This document shows positions 16,558 to 24,454 of a stretch of 64,000 nt of DNA, piece after piece. The DNA is from Microbispora sp. H11081 (GTDB lineage: Bacteria > Actinomycetota > Actinomycetes > Streptosporangiales > Streptosporangiaceae). The position numbers and the translations under genes are program-made. The number at the start of each line of letters is the position of its first letter. Position 1 is the first letter of the stretch. Under the pieces are notes generated by a model. That model saw only the letters and a program-made list of their open reading frames with translations. It made no database searches and had not been told where the DNA came from. Where the stretch lies: positions 1 through 64,000 of the forward strand of contig NZ_JABBWV010000017.1 in assembly GCF_012999535.1 (NCBI RefSeq), in the 5' to 3' direction.

Positions 16558-16683
16558 TCAGGCGGGCTGCGGCAGCGTGACGCGGAAGGCTGACGTCACA
16601 AGCGCCTGGATGAGACGCACGAGCAGCGCTTCCAGGACCATGATGGCCGCCCGGGAGAGCACGGCGGCGAGGAACTCAGACAC
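16558..16683 (-). CDS. 41-residue hydrophobic/amphipathic peptide, unknown function
   Basis: A GTG at 16683 with GAGGTG upstream opens a 41-codon frame. The peptide begins VSEFLAAVLSRAAIMVLEAL and ends SAFRVTLPQPA. The middle is one long helix-forming stretch rich in Leu, Val, Ile and Ala with Arg/Glu on one face and a Pro-containing tail, which would suit membrane association. There is no signal peptidase site and no Cys, so no obvious lanthipeptide. It has its own interval with a perfect 7-3-7 palindrome 77 bases upstream and a hairpin downstream, which argues for a real gene. I do not recognise a family with certainty. Confidence 0.5.
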   Translation of the reverse strand: MSEFLAAVLSRAAIMVLEALLVRLIQALVTSAFRVTLPQPA

Positions 16684-16759
16684 TTCACACCTCGGTAGGA
16701 CAAATCGGCTACAAGGGAAGACTGCCGCATAAACCTCCCAGAACGGCGTAGTTAAGGTT

Positions 16760-16776
16760 ACCGTTCGGTGAACGGT
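16760..16776. promoter_or_regulatory. Perfect palindrome upstream of the 41-residue peptide gene
   Basis: ACCGTTC-GGT-GAACGGT is a perfect 7-bp dyad. It lies between the terminator of the secreted hydrolase and the small peptide gene. Related half sites (GAACGG and CCGTTC) occur as another dyad at 18632-18650, upstream of the hydrolase, so the same regulator may act at both. Confidence 0.45.
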
Positions 16777-16882
16777 CGGTGAGCGTTGTGGGTACGCGTC
16801 CCGATCACGCCTCCCGGCCACGTGTCCGCCGCCGTGTCCGCCGCCGTGTTCGCCGCTGTGTCCGGCCCGCGGTCCGAGCGTC

Positions 16883-16926
16883 CCGTCCGGTCGTGCCGCC
16901 CCGATGCGGGCGGCACGACCGGACGG
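16883..16926 (-). terminator. 19-bp perfect terminator hairpin of the secreted hydrolase gene
   Basis: The 19-base arm 16883-16901 pairs perfectly with 16908-16926 around a six-base loop. It begins one base after the hydrolase stop. There is no T-run, as is common in high-GC actinobacterial terminators. Confidence 0.75.
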
Positions 16927-16927
16927 C

Positions 16928-18328
16928 TCAGCCGGGATAGGGGCGGTTGAACCTGGGCGGGGTGAACGGCACGTACCGGGGAGCGGGATCGGCCCCCAGC
17001 GCCGCCGCGCGGGCGTTCATCGCGGGGGCGGACGTGGCGGGCCAGCGACCGGTCCGCAGCCGGTCGATCATCGTCCTGAGCGCGGCCTCCTGCTCCGCCG
17101 GCGAGAAGTCGCAGTGGCCGACGGTCTCCGTGTACGTCTGGCGCAGCAGGGCACTCGCCCCCGCCCGGCGCGCCTTCTCCTCGTACGACTGCTGCTGGGC
17201 CACGGTGGAGATCTGGTCGCCCGTGCCGGACAAGGTCAGCACGGGGACGCGCAGGTCGCCGTCCAGGACGATCCCACGGGAGAACCGCAGCACGGCTCCC
17301 GGGTCCGCCGCGACGCGGGGCGCGGAGGCCAGCGTCCGCAGATCGGCCCCGAGGTCGAGGCCCGCCGCCGCGTACAGGTCGCGGACGGCGCGCCGGAGCG
17401 CGGGCTCGGCCAGGCTCAGCTGTTTCGTGTAGTCCACACCGGTGTTCCAGGACGGGTTCCCGCCGACCACCGCCATGAGCTGGCGCCGGCTGCCCATGGC
17501 CTGCCCGATGTAGGGCAGGGGCCCACCGGCGAGCGCGAGGTAGGCGCCCCGCTGCAGCGCGGCGGCGTCCCCGTGAGCCGGAGGCGGCGGCGCGGACCCG
17601 TCGGGGTCGCGTCCCCAGGCGGGCACCTGGCCGATCGCGGCGGCCAGCGCGATCCTCGCCCTTCCCTCGGGAGTCTGCTGCGCCGCGGCCAGGGCGTCGA
17701 ACCACGCCTTCCTGGCGGCCTCGACATCGGCGGGGATGTCGACGACCGGCAGCCCCGGCGCGACCAGGCGTTCGAGCACGAAGACCGTGTCGAGCTTCTG
17801 GTTCCACTGGCCGACGGACCCGCCGAGGCCGCCGCACATCGGAACGGCGGCGTCGAAGGCGCCGGGGTGGACCTGGGCGACGCCCGCGGCGACGAAACCG
17901 CCCATCGAGGCTCCGGAGGCGATCGCCGTACGGGCCCGTCCGTAGGCCTGTTCGAAGCGGGCCAGCGCCTCGGCCTGGTTGTCGATGGCGGCCCGGATGT
18001 CCCAGCCGGTGATCGCCCGGCTCGTCCCGCCGCGGGCGACGCCGGCGGCCAGCAGGCGCGCGGTCAGGGGCTCGTCCCGGCCGGTGCCGGCGAAGTCGAG
18101 GGCGACCACCACGGTGCCGTTCCAGCGGGCCGGGACGACGAACTCGTACGGCGTGCCGTCCTCGAGGGTGCCGCTGACGCAGGTGGGGCGGGCGGGAGAG
18201 CCGGGCAGGCACGGAGCTCCGCCAGGAGGCGCGGCGGGGGGCCCGGCGGTGGCGGCGGCGGTTCCGCCTCCGGCGGCGGTGGCCGCCAGCGCGATGGCCA
18301 GGCACGCGGTAGCTACGCGGCTGATCAC
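16928..18328 (-). CDS. Secreted alpha/beta hydrolase (large, esterase/peptidase-like)
   Basis: This 466-residue protein has a Sec signal peptide (hydrophobic ACLAIALAATAAGGG; cleavage probably near AAATAGPP). The nucleophile elbow is IASGASMGGFVAAG with Ser in GASMGG. A late Asp (SGTGDQISTV) and His (ETVGHCDFSP) complete a likely triad. The region between them is mostly helical and longer than in simple esterases. The substrate is unknown; extracellular action is clear. The gene stands alone, ends at a 19-bp hairpin, and has a GAACGG/CCGTTC dyad in the 5' interval. Confidence 0.8.
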   Translation of the reverse strand: MISRVATACLAIALAATAAGGGTAAATAGPPAAPPGGAPCLPGSPARPTCVSGTLEDGTPYEFVVPARWNGTVVVALDFAGTGRDEPLTARLLAAGVARGGTSRAITGWDIRAAIDNQAEALARFEQAYGRARTAIASGASMGGFVAAGVAQVHPGAFDAAVPMCGGLGGSVGQWNQKLDTVFVLERLVAPGLPVVDIPADVEAARKAWFDALAAAQQTPEGRARIALAAAIGQVPAWGRDPDGSAPPPPAHGDAAALQRGAYLALAGGPLPYIGQAMGSRRQLMAVVGGNPSWNTGVDYTKQLSLAEPALRRAVRDLYAAAGLDLGADLRTLASAPRVAADPGAVLRFSRGIVLDGDLRVPVLTLSGTGDQISTVAQQQSYEEKARRAGASALLRQTYTETVGHCDFSPAEQEAALRTMIDRLRTGRWPATSAPAMNARAAALGADPAPRYVPFTPPRFNRPYPG

Positions 18329-18850
18329 AGTGACAGTCCCTTCGGCTCGATCATCGAGGCGTTCTCGGCACGCGGCCCGGTCCTCGCGCGGCGAAGCCGG
18401 TGATGGACGGGCCGATGCCAGTGGCCCGGAGCCCGGCGAGGTCCGCGAATGGCAGGCGGGGCGCCCGGCAGCCGTCGCGAGACGTATATCAGTCGCTGAC
18501 GAAGCGATCGTTGTGGTTTATGTCATAGGTGTCAACCATGGCGGTCGCCGGGTAGCCCAGGGGGAATGTCGGATCCACTCGCTTCAGCACTTATGCGACG
18601 TCCATGCGATTTTCGCCCGCCTATAAGCGGTGAACGGTCGGCCGCCGTTCGTTGAACTGTCGAATGTTTCAGGCGTGAGGGAGTCTCCGGTGGTCGATCC
18701 GGCCCGCGCCGCTCGGGTGCCCCACGGGTGTCCAGCCGAGTGTCCCGGGGGGATACTGGGAGATCGGTTCGGCTCCACAGGCGGATCGCCGAGAAAGCAT
18801 GACAGTTTAATAACGAGCGCACGCACAAGCGTTGTCAATATACTCGTGCC
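18329..18850. other. 522-bp divergent intergenic region
   Basis: It holds the promoters of the secreted hydrolase and the PaaX gene. It contains the dyad GAACGG-N7-CCGTTC (18632-18650). The sequence GGTGAACGGTCGG at 18629-18641 is repeated exactly at 16767-16779, on the other side of the hydrolase gene. I see no convincing coding frame or RNA gene in it. Confidence 0.5.
18807..18844 (+). promoter_or_regulatory. Leaderless promoter and imperfect operator of the PaaX gene
   Basis: TATACT (18839-18844) stands six bases before the GTG start, so transcription should begin at or within a base of the start codon. Just upstream TTAATAACG (18807-18815) and CGTTGTCAA (18830-18838) form an imperfect inverted repeat, seven of nine positions, placed where it would block polymerase. 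This suits autorepression by PaaX. Confidence 0.5.
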
Positions 18851-19774
18851 GTGAATGATCGGGAGAGGTCCCAGGCAGGGGATGTCGATTTTCCGCGTTT
18901 CCAGGTGGGCGCGCCCCCGCAGCACCTGATCACGACGATCCTGGGGGACTACTGGATCGGCAGGCCCGAGCAACTGCCGTCCGCGGCCCTGGTGAGGCTG
19001 GCCGGGGAGTTCGGCGTCTCCGCCGTGGCGGCCCGGGCCGCGCTCAGCCGCCTGACCAGGCGGGATCTGCTGGAGTCCGCCAAGTCGGGGCGGCGCACCT
19101 ACTATCGCCTGACGGATCGGGCCGCCGCGGTGATGCTGGAGGGGCGGCAGCGCATCATGTCCTTCGGCCTGGAGCAGGGCGACTGGGACGGGACATGGGT
19201 GATGGCGGCGTTCTCCGTCTCGGAGGAACAGCGCGACCTGCGTCACGCGCTGCGGGCGAGGCTGCGCTGGCTCGGCTTCGCCCCGCTCTACGACGGGCTG
19301 TGGGTGTCGCCGACGGCCGACGCCGACAGGGCGGCGGCGGTGCTCGCCGAGCTGGAGATCCCGATGGCGACGATCTTCCGCGCCGAGGCCCTGGCTTTTC
19401 CCGGCATGCGCGCCCCGCAGGATGCGTGGGACTTCGGCCAGCTCAGGCACACCTACGAGCGGTTTCTCGCCCAGCACTCGCCCCTGCTGGAACGCGTGCG
19501 CAACGGCGCGGTCAGCGCGTCCGAGGCGCTGGTGGCGCGTACGGGGATCATGGACACCTGGCGGACGTTCCCCAACCACGATCCCGGCCTGCCGGCGGAG
19601 CTGCTGCCCGCCGACTGGCCGCGCGCCGCGGCCAGGGACCTCTTCGTGGAGGTCTACGACACCCTTGGGCCGCTCGCCGAGTTCCGCGTCAAGCAGATCG
19701 TGGCGGAGTTCGAACCCGGGCTGGCCGAGCTGGTCGCCCACCACAGGACCGGTTCCATCCTCGCGTTCAGCTGA
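18851..19774 (+). CDS. PaaX-family transcriptional regulator
   Basis: This 307-residue repressor of the PaaX family has an N-terminal winged helix with PPQHLITTILGDYWI, LVRLAGEFGVSAVAARAALS and the wing LLESAKSGRRTYYRLTD. The central domain carries WDGTWVMAAFSVSEEQRDLRHALRARLRWLGF, and the C-terminal domain ends in the PaaX-C segment with LPADWPRAAARDLFVEVYDTL. Classical PaaX senses phenylacetyl-CoA; this paralogue sits beside an amidohydrolase, so its ligand is probably an aromatic or acyl-CoA intermediate. The GTG start has no leader, since a TATACT box lies six bases upstream. Confidence 0.88.
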   Translation: MNDRERSQAGDVDFPRFQVGAPPQHLITTILGDYWIGRPEQLPSAALVRLAGEFGVSAVAARAALSRLTRRDLLESAKSGRRTYYRLTDRAAAVMLEGRQRIMSFGLEQGDWDGTWVMAAFSVSEEQRDLRHALRARLRWLGFAPLYDGLWVSPTADADRAAAVLAELEIPMATIFRAEALAFPGMRAPQDAWDFGQLRHTYERFLAQHSPLLERVRNGAVSASEALVARTGIMDTWRTFPNHDPGLPAELLPADWPRAAARDLFVEVYDTLGPLAEFRVKQIVAEFEPGLAELVAHHRTGSILAFS

Positions 19775-19814
19775 CCCGCTCCTGGCGGCAGAGGGCCCCA
19801 CGTTCGGCATATCT

Positions 19815-19844
19815 TTGACGATCGTCAGGATCACGGCTTATATT
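19815..19844 (+). promoter_or_regulatory. Sigma-70-type promoter with a 12-bp palindromic operator over the -35
   Basis: TTGACG (19815-19820), 18 bases and TATATT (19839-19844) make a strong housekeeping promoter. TGACGATCGTCA (19816-19827) is a perfect palindrome covering the -35, a natural repressor site. The PaaX protein encoded just upstream is the likely binder. Confidence 0.65.
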
Positions 19845-19878
19845 CGCGCCGTCCGCCGTACACCGTCAGGGGGAGTCC

Positions 19879-19911
19879 ATGGATCATTCCGGCAAGGCGC
19901 GGGGAGCCTGA
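19879..19911 (+). CDS. 10-codon upstream ORF before the amidohydrolase
   Basis: ATG at 19879 follows AGGGGGAG, a stronger ribosome site than the next gene has, and encodes MDHSGKARGA. Its TGA ends one base before the amidohydrolase ATG (19913). Ribosomes ending here could restart there, so it may serve translational coupling. Its small size allows chance. Confidence 0.35.
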   Translation: MDHSGKARGA

Positions 19912-19912
19912 G

Positions 19913-20815
19913 ATGACGGACATGAACGTCGCCGGCCTGGTCGCGATCGACGTCCACACCCACGCGGAGATATCCAAGGACGGGCACGGCTCGCTGAGCC
20001 CGGAGCTGTTCGGCGCCTCCGCGGACTATTTCAAGGCCCATGGGCGCCGGCAGCCCACCATCGCGGAGATGGCGGCGTACTACCGGGAGCGCGCGATGGC
20101 GGCGGTCGTGTTCACCGTGGACGCGGAGCACGCCACCGGGCATCCGCGCATCTCCAACGAGGAGGTGGCGGACAGCTGCGCCGAGCATGCCGACGTGCTG
20201 ATCCCGTTCGCCAGCGTCGACCCGTGGAAGGGCCGGGCGGGCGTGCGCGAGGCGCGGCGGCTGGTCGAGGAGCACGGCGTGCGCGGCTTCAAGTTCCATC
20301 CGAGCATCCAGGGCATCGCCCCCAACGACCCCGTGGCGTACCCGTTGTACGAGGCGATCGAGGAACTGGGCGTCCCGGCGCTGTTCCACACCGGCCAGAC
20401 GGGCATCGGCGCGGGCGTTCCCGGCGGGGGCGGGATCCGGCTCAAGCACTCCAACCCGATGCTGGTGGACGACGTGGCCGTGGACTTCCCCGAGTTGCGG
20501 ATCATCCTGGCGCACCCGTCGTTCCCCTGGCAGGACGAGGCGCTGGCGGTGGCGACGCACAAGCCGTACGTCTACATCGACCTGTCGGGGTGGTCCCCGA
20601 AATACTTCCCGCCGCAGCTCGTGCGCTACGCCAACACGCTGCTCAAGGACAAGGTGCTGTTCGGCTCCGACTATCCCGTGATCACCCCTGACCGCTGGCT
20701 CGCCGACTTCGACAAGCTCGACATCAAGCCGGAGGTCCGCCCGAAGATCCTGAAGGACAACGCCGTACGCCTGCTCGGGCTCGGCGGCACGCCGGACAAG
20801 GCGGCGGACGCGTGA
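19913..20815 (+). CDS. Amidohydrolase-superfamily hydrolase/decarboxylase (amidohydro_2)
   Basis: This is a 300-residue TIM-barrel metal enzyme. The metal motif HTH is in IDVHTHAEIS; later barrel ligands are the His in GFKFHPSIQG, the His in IILAHPSFPW and the Asp in VLFGSDYPVITPD. This pattern is shared with ACMSD/gamma-resorcylate-type decarboxylases and with hydrolases of beta-ketoacyl substrates in lignin-monomer breakdown. With PaaX upstream and an operator over its promoter, it likely acts on an aromatic or CoA-linked intermediate. No CoA ligase or oxygenase follows, so the rest of the pathway is elsewhere. Confidence 0.85.
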   Translation: MTDMNVAGLVAIDVHTHAEISKDGHGSLSPELFGASADYFKAHGRRQPTIAEMAAYYRERAMAAVVFTVDAEHATGHPRISNEEVADSCAEHADVLIPFASVDPWKGRAGVREARRLVEEHGVRGFKFHPSIQGIAPNDPVAYPLYEAIEELGVPALFHTGQTGIGAGVPGGGGIRLKHSNPMLVDDVAVDFPELRIILAHPSFPWQDEALAVATHKPYVYIDLSGWSPKYFPPQLVRYANTLLKDKVLFGSDYPVITPDRWLADFDKLDIKPEVRPKILKDNAVRLLGLGGTPDKAADA

Positions 20816-20856
20816 CCGTCACGGCGTACGGGCGCGCGTAGGGACTCGGCGGGATC

Positions 20857-20878
20857 CGGGCGCGGGCCGGCGCGCCCG
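20857..20878. terminator. Bidirectional terminator hairpin
   Basis: CGGGCGCG-GGCCGG-CGCGCCCG is a perfect 8-bp stem with a six-base loop between the convergent amidohydrolase and membrane-protein genes. Confidence 0.55.
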
Positions 20879-20945
20879 TCGCGCGGTGCCGCCGCTCGCG
20901 GACCCGCGCGAGGCGCCTCCCGTCGTACTCCTCGTGCTCTCCCGG

Positions 20946-21587
20946 CTACTTGCCGGTGGTCCTGGCGCGCCGGGTGGTTCCCGCGGCGGGAGTCTTCGCC
21001 GCGCCCGTGGGCGCGCCCGTGGACGCGGTCGTCCTCCGCCCGGCCGCCCGTGTCGCCGCCGGCTCCTGCATCCCCCCGGGCGTGCCCGGCATGGGAGTGG
21101 TCGTCCCGCGGATCTCCTTCTTCGGGCCGCTGAGCGGAGACCAGCGCTGATCGCGCCCCCTGGCCCGCTGCGCGATCAGCGTCCCCGCGCCGATCGCCGC
21201 CGCCACGGGCCATTCCAGGATGCCGAACGCGGCCAGCGCGCCGAGACCGCCGTAGTACATGATGCGCTCCGGCGGCGGAAGGAACGTCCTGGCCATGTCC
21301 ACGGCGTGCCCGACGTCGCGGCCGGTGATGTGCGGCATGCCCACGTGCGGCATGTGCATCTCGGGCGCCCGCAGCTGGATGCGCAGGAACGGCAGGTTCA
21401 GGTCCAGCTGGGGCGGGTGTCCCTCCCTCGTCTCCTGGCCGGTCATCGGAGCCGGAGGCGGAGTCGGTGTGGTCGTCGTCCTGGCGCGGGCCGCGCGGGC
21501 CCTGGCGGTCGTCGTGGCCGTGCCGGTCGCGGTGCCGCTGGTCGTGCCCGCCGTGGTCGTGCCCGGCGTCGCCTCGGTCGTGGTCAT
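20946..21587 (-). CDS. Hypothetical protein with Thr/Ala-rich N-terminus and a central membrane segment
   Basis: I do not recognise this 213-residue protein. Residues 1-45 are almost only Thr, Ala, Gly and Arg. A middle section (LDLNLPFLRIQLRAPEMHM, then ERIMYYGGLGALAAFGILEWPVAAAIGAG) looks amphipathic followed by one or two membrane helices. The tail is again Thr/Ala/Gly/Pro-rich and basic. The ATG at 21587 follows GGGGAGGACTC, a very good ribosome site, so the low-complexity N-terminus is probably real. It stands alone downstream of an ECF sigma factor gene. Confidence 0.6.
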   Translation of the reverse strand: MTTTEATPGTTTAGTTSGTATGTATTTARARAARARTTTTPTPPPAPMTGQETREGHPPQLDLNLPFLRIQLRAPEMHMPHVGMPHITGRDVGHAVDMARTFLPPPERIMYYGGLGALAAFGILEWPVAAAIGAGTLIAQRARGRDQRWSPLSGPKKEIRGTTTPMPGTPGGMQEPAATRAAGRRTTASTGAPTGAAKTPAAGTTRRARTTGK

Positions 21588-21777
21588 GAGTCCTCCCCGA
21601 TGACGTGTCCCCCGATCGCGGATCTCGGCCCGACCCGCGGGAATTAGAAAATGACCTTTCTATCCTCTATCGGGCCTTCTGTGATTGCTGTTGCTAATAG
21701 CGACTATTTGCCCATTTTTGCCGCCACTTTCGCGCTCGGCACCCCGGGGGAACCGCGTCCGGAGGAGGTCGTGGTGC

Positions 21778-22923
21778 TCACGGGCGCAGGAGTTGCCGCA
21801 CCCGTGCGGCCTGCCGCGTGAGATGGTCGCGCTCCGGCACGCTCGCGGCGGCACGGGACGCCTCGGCGTACAGCTCGGCGGCGCGTTCGAGGTCGCCGGC
21901 GCGTTCGCGCAGGTGCGCCGTCACCGCGGCGTAGCGGGGCAGGGCGGGATCCACGCCGGCCAGAGCCGCCAGGCCGGCCTGCGGCCCGTCGGCCTCGCCG
22001 ACCGCCACCGCGCGGTTGAGCCGCACCACCGGGCTGCCGGTCAGGCGCAGCAGCTCGTCGTACCACTCCACGATCTGCACCCAGTCGGTCTCCGCGGCGC
22101 TGCGGGCGTCGGCGTGCAGGGCGGCGATCGCGGCCTGCGCCTGGTATTCGCCCAGCCGGTCGCGGGCCAGCGCGGTCTGCAGGATCTCCACCCCCTCCGC
22201 GATCATGCGGGTGTCCCAGCGCGACCGGTCCTGCTCGGCGAGCGGCACCAGGCGGCCTCCCGGGCCGGTGCGGGACGCGCGGCGCGCGTGGTGCAGCAGC
22301 ATGAGCGCGAGCAGCCCCGCGACCTCGGGCTCGTCGGCCAGGGTGGCGAGCTGGCGGGCGAGGCGGATGGCCTCGGTCGCCAGGTCGACGTCTCCGCCGT
22401 ACCCCTCGTTGAAGACGAGGTAGAGCACGCGCAGCACCGTGCCCAGATCGCCCGGCCGGTCGAGCGGCACCCCGGCGAGCCGCCGCTTGGCCCGGCTGAT
22501 CCGCTGCGCCATGGTCGCCTCGGGCACGAGGTGGGCCGCCGCGATCTGCCGCGTGGTCAGGCCGCCGACCGCGCGCAGCGTCAACGCGACGGCCGAGCTC
22601 GGCGGCAGGCTGGGGTGCGCGCACAGGAAGTACAGCCGCAGGGTGTCGTCGTCGGCGGACGCGGGACCGGCGGGCGGTTCGGCCTCCACGACGAGCTCCC
22701 GCCCCCGTCGCGACGCGTCGGCGCGGGCGGCGTCGAGGAACCTGCGCCAGGCGACCGCGACGAGCCATGCCCTGGGATCGCGCGGCGGATCGGCGGGCCA
22801 GGTGTCCAGCGCCCGGATCAGGGCCTCCTGCACGGCGTCCTCGGCCGACGCGAAATCCGCTCCGCGCCGGACGAGGACGCCGATCACCGCGGGCACGAGC
22901 TCCCGGAGCAGCGGCTCGTTCAC
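21778..22923 (-). CDS. ECF sigma factor, ECF42-like, with long C-terminal extension
   Basis: This 381-residue sigma factor has the region-2 motif SAEDAVQEALIRALDTWP and the region-4 helix LTTRQIAAAHLVPEATMAQRISRAKRRL. A C-terminal extension of about 220 residues is helical and TPR-like (DRLGEYQAQAAIAALHA, GVDPALPRYAAVTAHLRERAG). This layout and the adjacent DGPF/YciI gene define the ECF42 group. It has no anti-sigma gene; the extension is thought to regulate activity. The GTG at 22923 overlaps the stop of the DGPF gene as GTGA, so the two are translated together. Confidence 0.87.
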   Translation of the reverse strand: MNEPLLRELVPAVIGVLVRRGADFASAEDAVQEALIRALDTWPADPPRDPRAWLVAVAWRRFLDAARADASRRGRELVVEAEPPAGPASADDDTLRLYFLCAHPSLPPSSAVALTLRAVGGLTTRQIAAAHLVPEATMAQRISRAKRRLAGVPLDRPGDLGTVLRVLYLVFNEGYGGDVDLATEAIRLARQLATLADEPEVAGLLALMLLHHARRASRTGPGGRLVPLAEQDRSRWDTRMIAEGVEILQTALARDRLGEYQAQAAIAALHADARSAAETDWVQIVEWYDELLRLTGSPVVRLNRAVAVGEADGPQAGLAALAGVDPALPRYAAVTAHLRERAGDLERAAELYAEASRAAASVPERDHLTRQAARVRQLLRP

Positions 22924-23327
22924 TCGGTCACCGTGGGCGGCTCGCTGAGGAACGGCCGGACCTCCAGCCACTCGTGGATCGGCTCCCCGCCGGGACCCGG
23001 AGCGGCCGACAGCTCCCCGGCGAGCTGGACGGCGCGGTCCCACGACTCCACGTCGATGACCATCCAGCCGGCGATGAGGTCCTTGGTCTCCGCGAACGGG
23101 CCGTCGGTCACCGGCGGGCGTCCCTCGCCGTCGTAGCGCACGAACGCGCCCCCGGGAGCGACCGCCTGCGCGTCGACGAACTCGCCCGTCTCCTCCAGGC
23201 GGGCCGCGAAGTCGCGCATGAACTGGATGTGCGCGTCGACCTCCTCCGGCGTCCACCGGTCCATCGGCTCGCAGTCCACGGCGGGGGCCGGGCCGCCGCG
23301 ATAGTGCTTCAGCAGCAGGTACTTCAT
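22920..23327 (-). CDS. YciI/DGPF-domain protein
   Basis: This 135-residue YciI-like protein opens with MKYLLLKHYRGG and carries the family signature TDGPFAETKDLIAGWMVIDV; the His and Asp residues expected for an active site are present in the N-terminal half. DGPF proteins are constant partners of ECF42 sigma factors; their biochemical job is unproven. The ATG at 23327 follows AAGGAGAACCAC. The stop overlaps the sigma-factor start, so the stoichiometry of the two is probably coupled. Confidence 0.87.
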   Translation of the reverse strand: MKYLLLKHYRGGPAPAVDCEPMDRWTPEEVDAHIQFMRDFAARLEETGEFVDAQAVAPGGAFVRYDGEGRPPVTDGPFAETKDLIAGWMVIDVESWDRAVQLAGELSAAPGPGGEPIHEWLEVRPFLSEPPTVTE

Positions 23328-23449
23328 GTGGTTCTCCTTCGTCACGCGGCCCGTCGTGGCCACTGTGTCCCTGGGACGGAGCCGGCGCCACATTCTCGAC
23401 ACCCTGAGGCGCGCCGATTTCCAGAACCTTCTTCTAGTCGCGACCCGGC

Positions 23450-24454
23450 CTACCGGTCGAGGACGTGCAGCGCCAGGGAGCCGGTGCTGAGCGTCTCCGG
23501 CCCGTCCTCGCCGCACACGACCATGTCGGCCACCCGGGCGCCGAAGAGGTCGGGCAGGTAGATGGCGGGCTCCAGGCAGACGGTCATCCCCGACGCGAAC
23601 GTCTCCCCGGCCGCGAGCCAGGGCGCCTCGGCCTGGCTCAGCCCGATGCCCCGGCCTGTCCGCGCGGCGGTGTAGTCGCCGTACCCGCTGCCGTCGACGA
23701 CCTCGCGGGCGGCCTCGGCGGCCTCGGCGCACGCCACCCCGGGGCGTACGCGGTCGGCGGCGGCGTCCCGCGCGGCGCGGACGACCGAGTACATGGCGTC
23801 GAAGTCCTCGGGCGGCTCCGCGACCGCGAAGACCCGAGCGACCTCGGCGCAGTAGCCGTTCCATCGGCCGCGGACCGAGACGAGCAGCGCGTCGCCGGGG
23901 TTGATCACGCGCTCGCACGGCCGGTGGCCCGCGTCGGCGGAGTGCTCCCCGGCGGCGACGAGCACGGAGGGCGCCCCTTCGCAGCCCGCCTCGGCGAGCA
24001 TCGCCCGCAGCCGGCGGGCCATCGCCGCCTCGGTCGCGCCGAACCACGCGAGGTCGCGTACGGCGAGCAGCACGGCGTCGGCCGCGCCGGCGGCGTGCCG
24101 CAGCGCGGCGATCTCGGCGGCGCGTTTGCGCAGGCGCAGCGGCGCGAGCACGACCGAGGCCAGCACGAGCTCCGCGTCGACGCGCAGCGTGAACAGCTCC
24201 GCGGCGTGCATCAGGGGATCCACGGCCACGCGGCCGGCCACGGGCGGCACGAGAGCCGCGGCCCGCGCGAGGTCGGCGGCGGGCGCGGGCGGCCCGTGGA
24301 GCGTCACCACGAGGTAGCCCTCCTCGCCGCCCGCCGCCGACAGCGGGTCCTCCCGCAGGTACCGGTAGTCAGGGGAGGGACGCAGCACGAGGGCGTCGAT
24401 GCCCGCGTCGGTCATCCCGGCGCGTACGGCGTCCAGCACCAGCGCGTCGATCAT
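23450..24454 (-). CDS. M24 pita-bread-fold protein lacking most metal ligands (creatinase-like?)
   Basis: This 334-residue protein has the N-terminal and catalytic domains of M24 (Xaa-Pro aminopeptidase) enzymes. The five dinuclear-metal ligands are mostly gone: the first Asp is Ser193 (LLVSVRGRW), the second is Glu204 (CAEVARVF), the His is Arg268 (RTGRGIGL), Glu295 is kept (CLEPAIYLP), and the last Glu is Ala309 (GARVADMVV). Creatinase and some other M24 relatives work without metals, so it may be a metal-free amidinohydrolase- or amidase-like enzyme or a binding protein, not a peptidase. Its ATG overlaps the stop of the upstream ABC ATPase as ATGA, placing it in the importer operon and suggesting that it handles the imported compound. 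Confidence 0.8.
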   Translation of the reverse strand: MIDALVLDAVRAGMTDAGIDALVLRPSPDYRYLREDPLSAAGGEEGYLVVTLHGPPAPAADLARAAALVPPVAGRVAVDPLMHAAELFTLRVDAELVLASVVLAPLRLRKRAAEIAALRHAAGAADAVLLAVRDLAWFGATEAAMARRLRAMLAEAGCEGAPSVLVAAGEHSADAGHRPCERVINPGDALLVSVRGRWNGYCAEVARVFAVAEPPEDFDAMYSVVRAARDAAADRVRPGVACAEAAEAAREVVDGSGYGDYTAARTGRGIGLSQAEAPWLAAGETFASGMTVCLEPAIYLPDLFGARVADMVVCGEDGPETLSTGSLALHVLDR

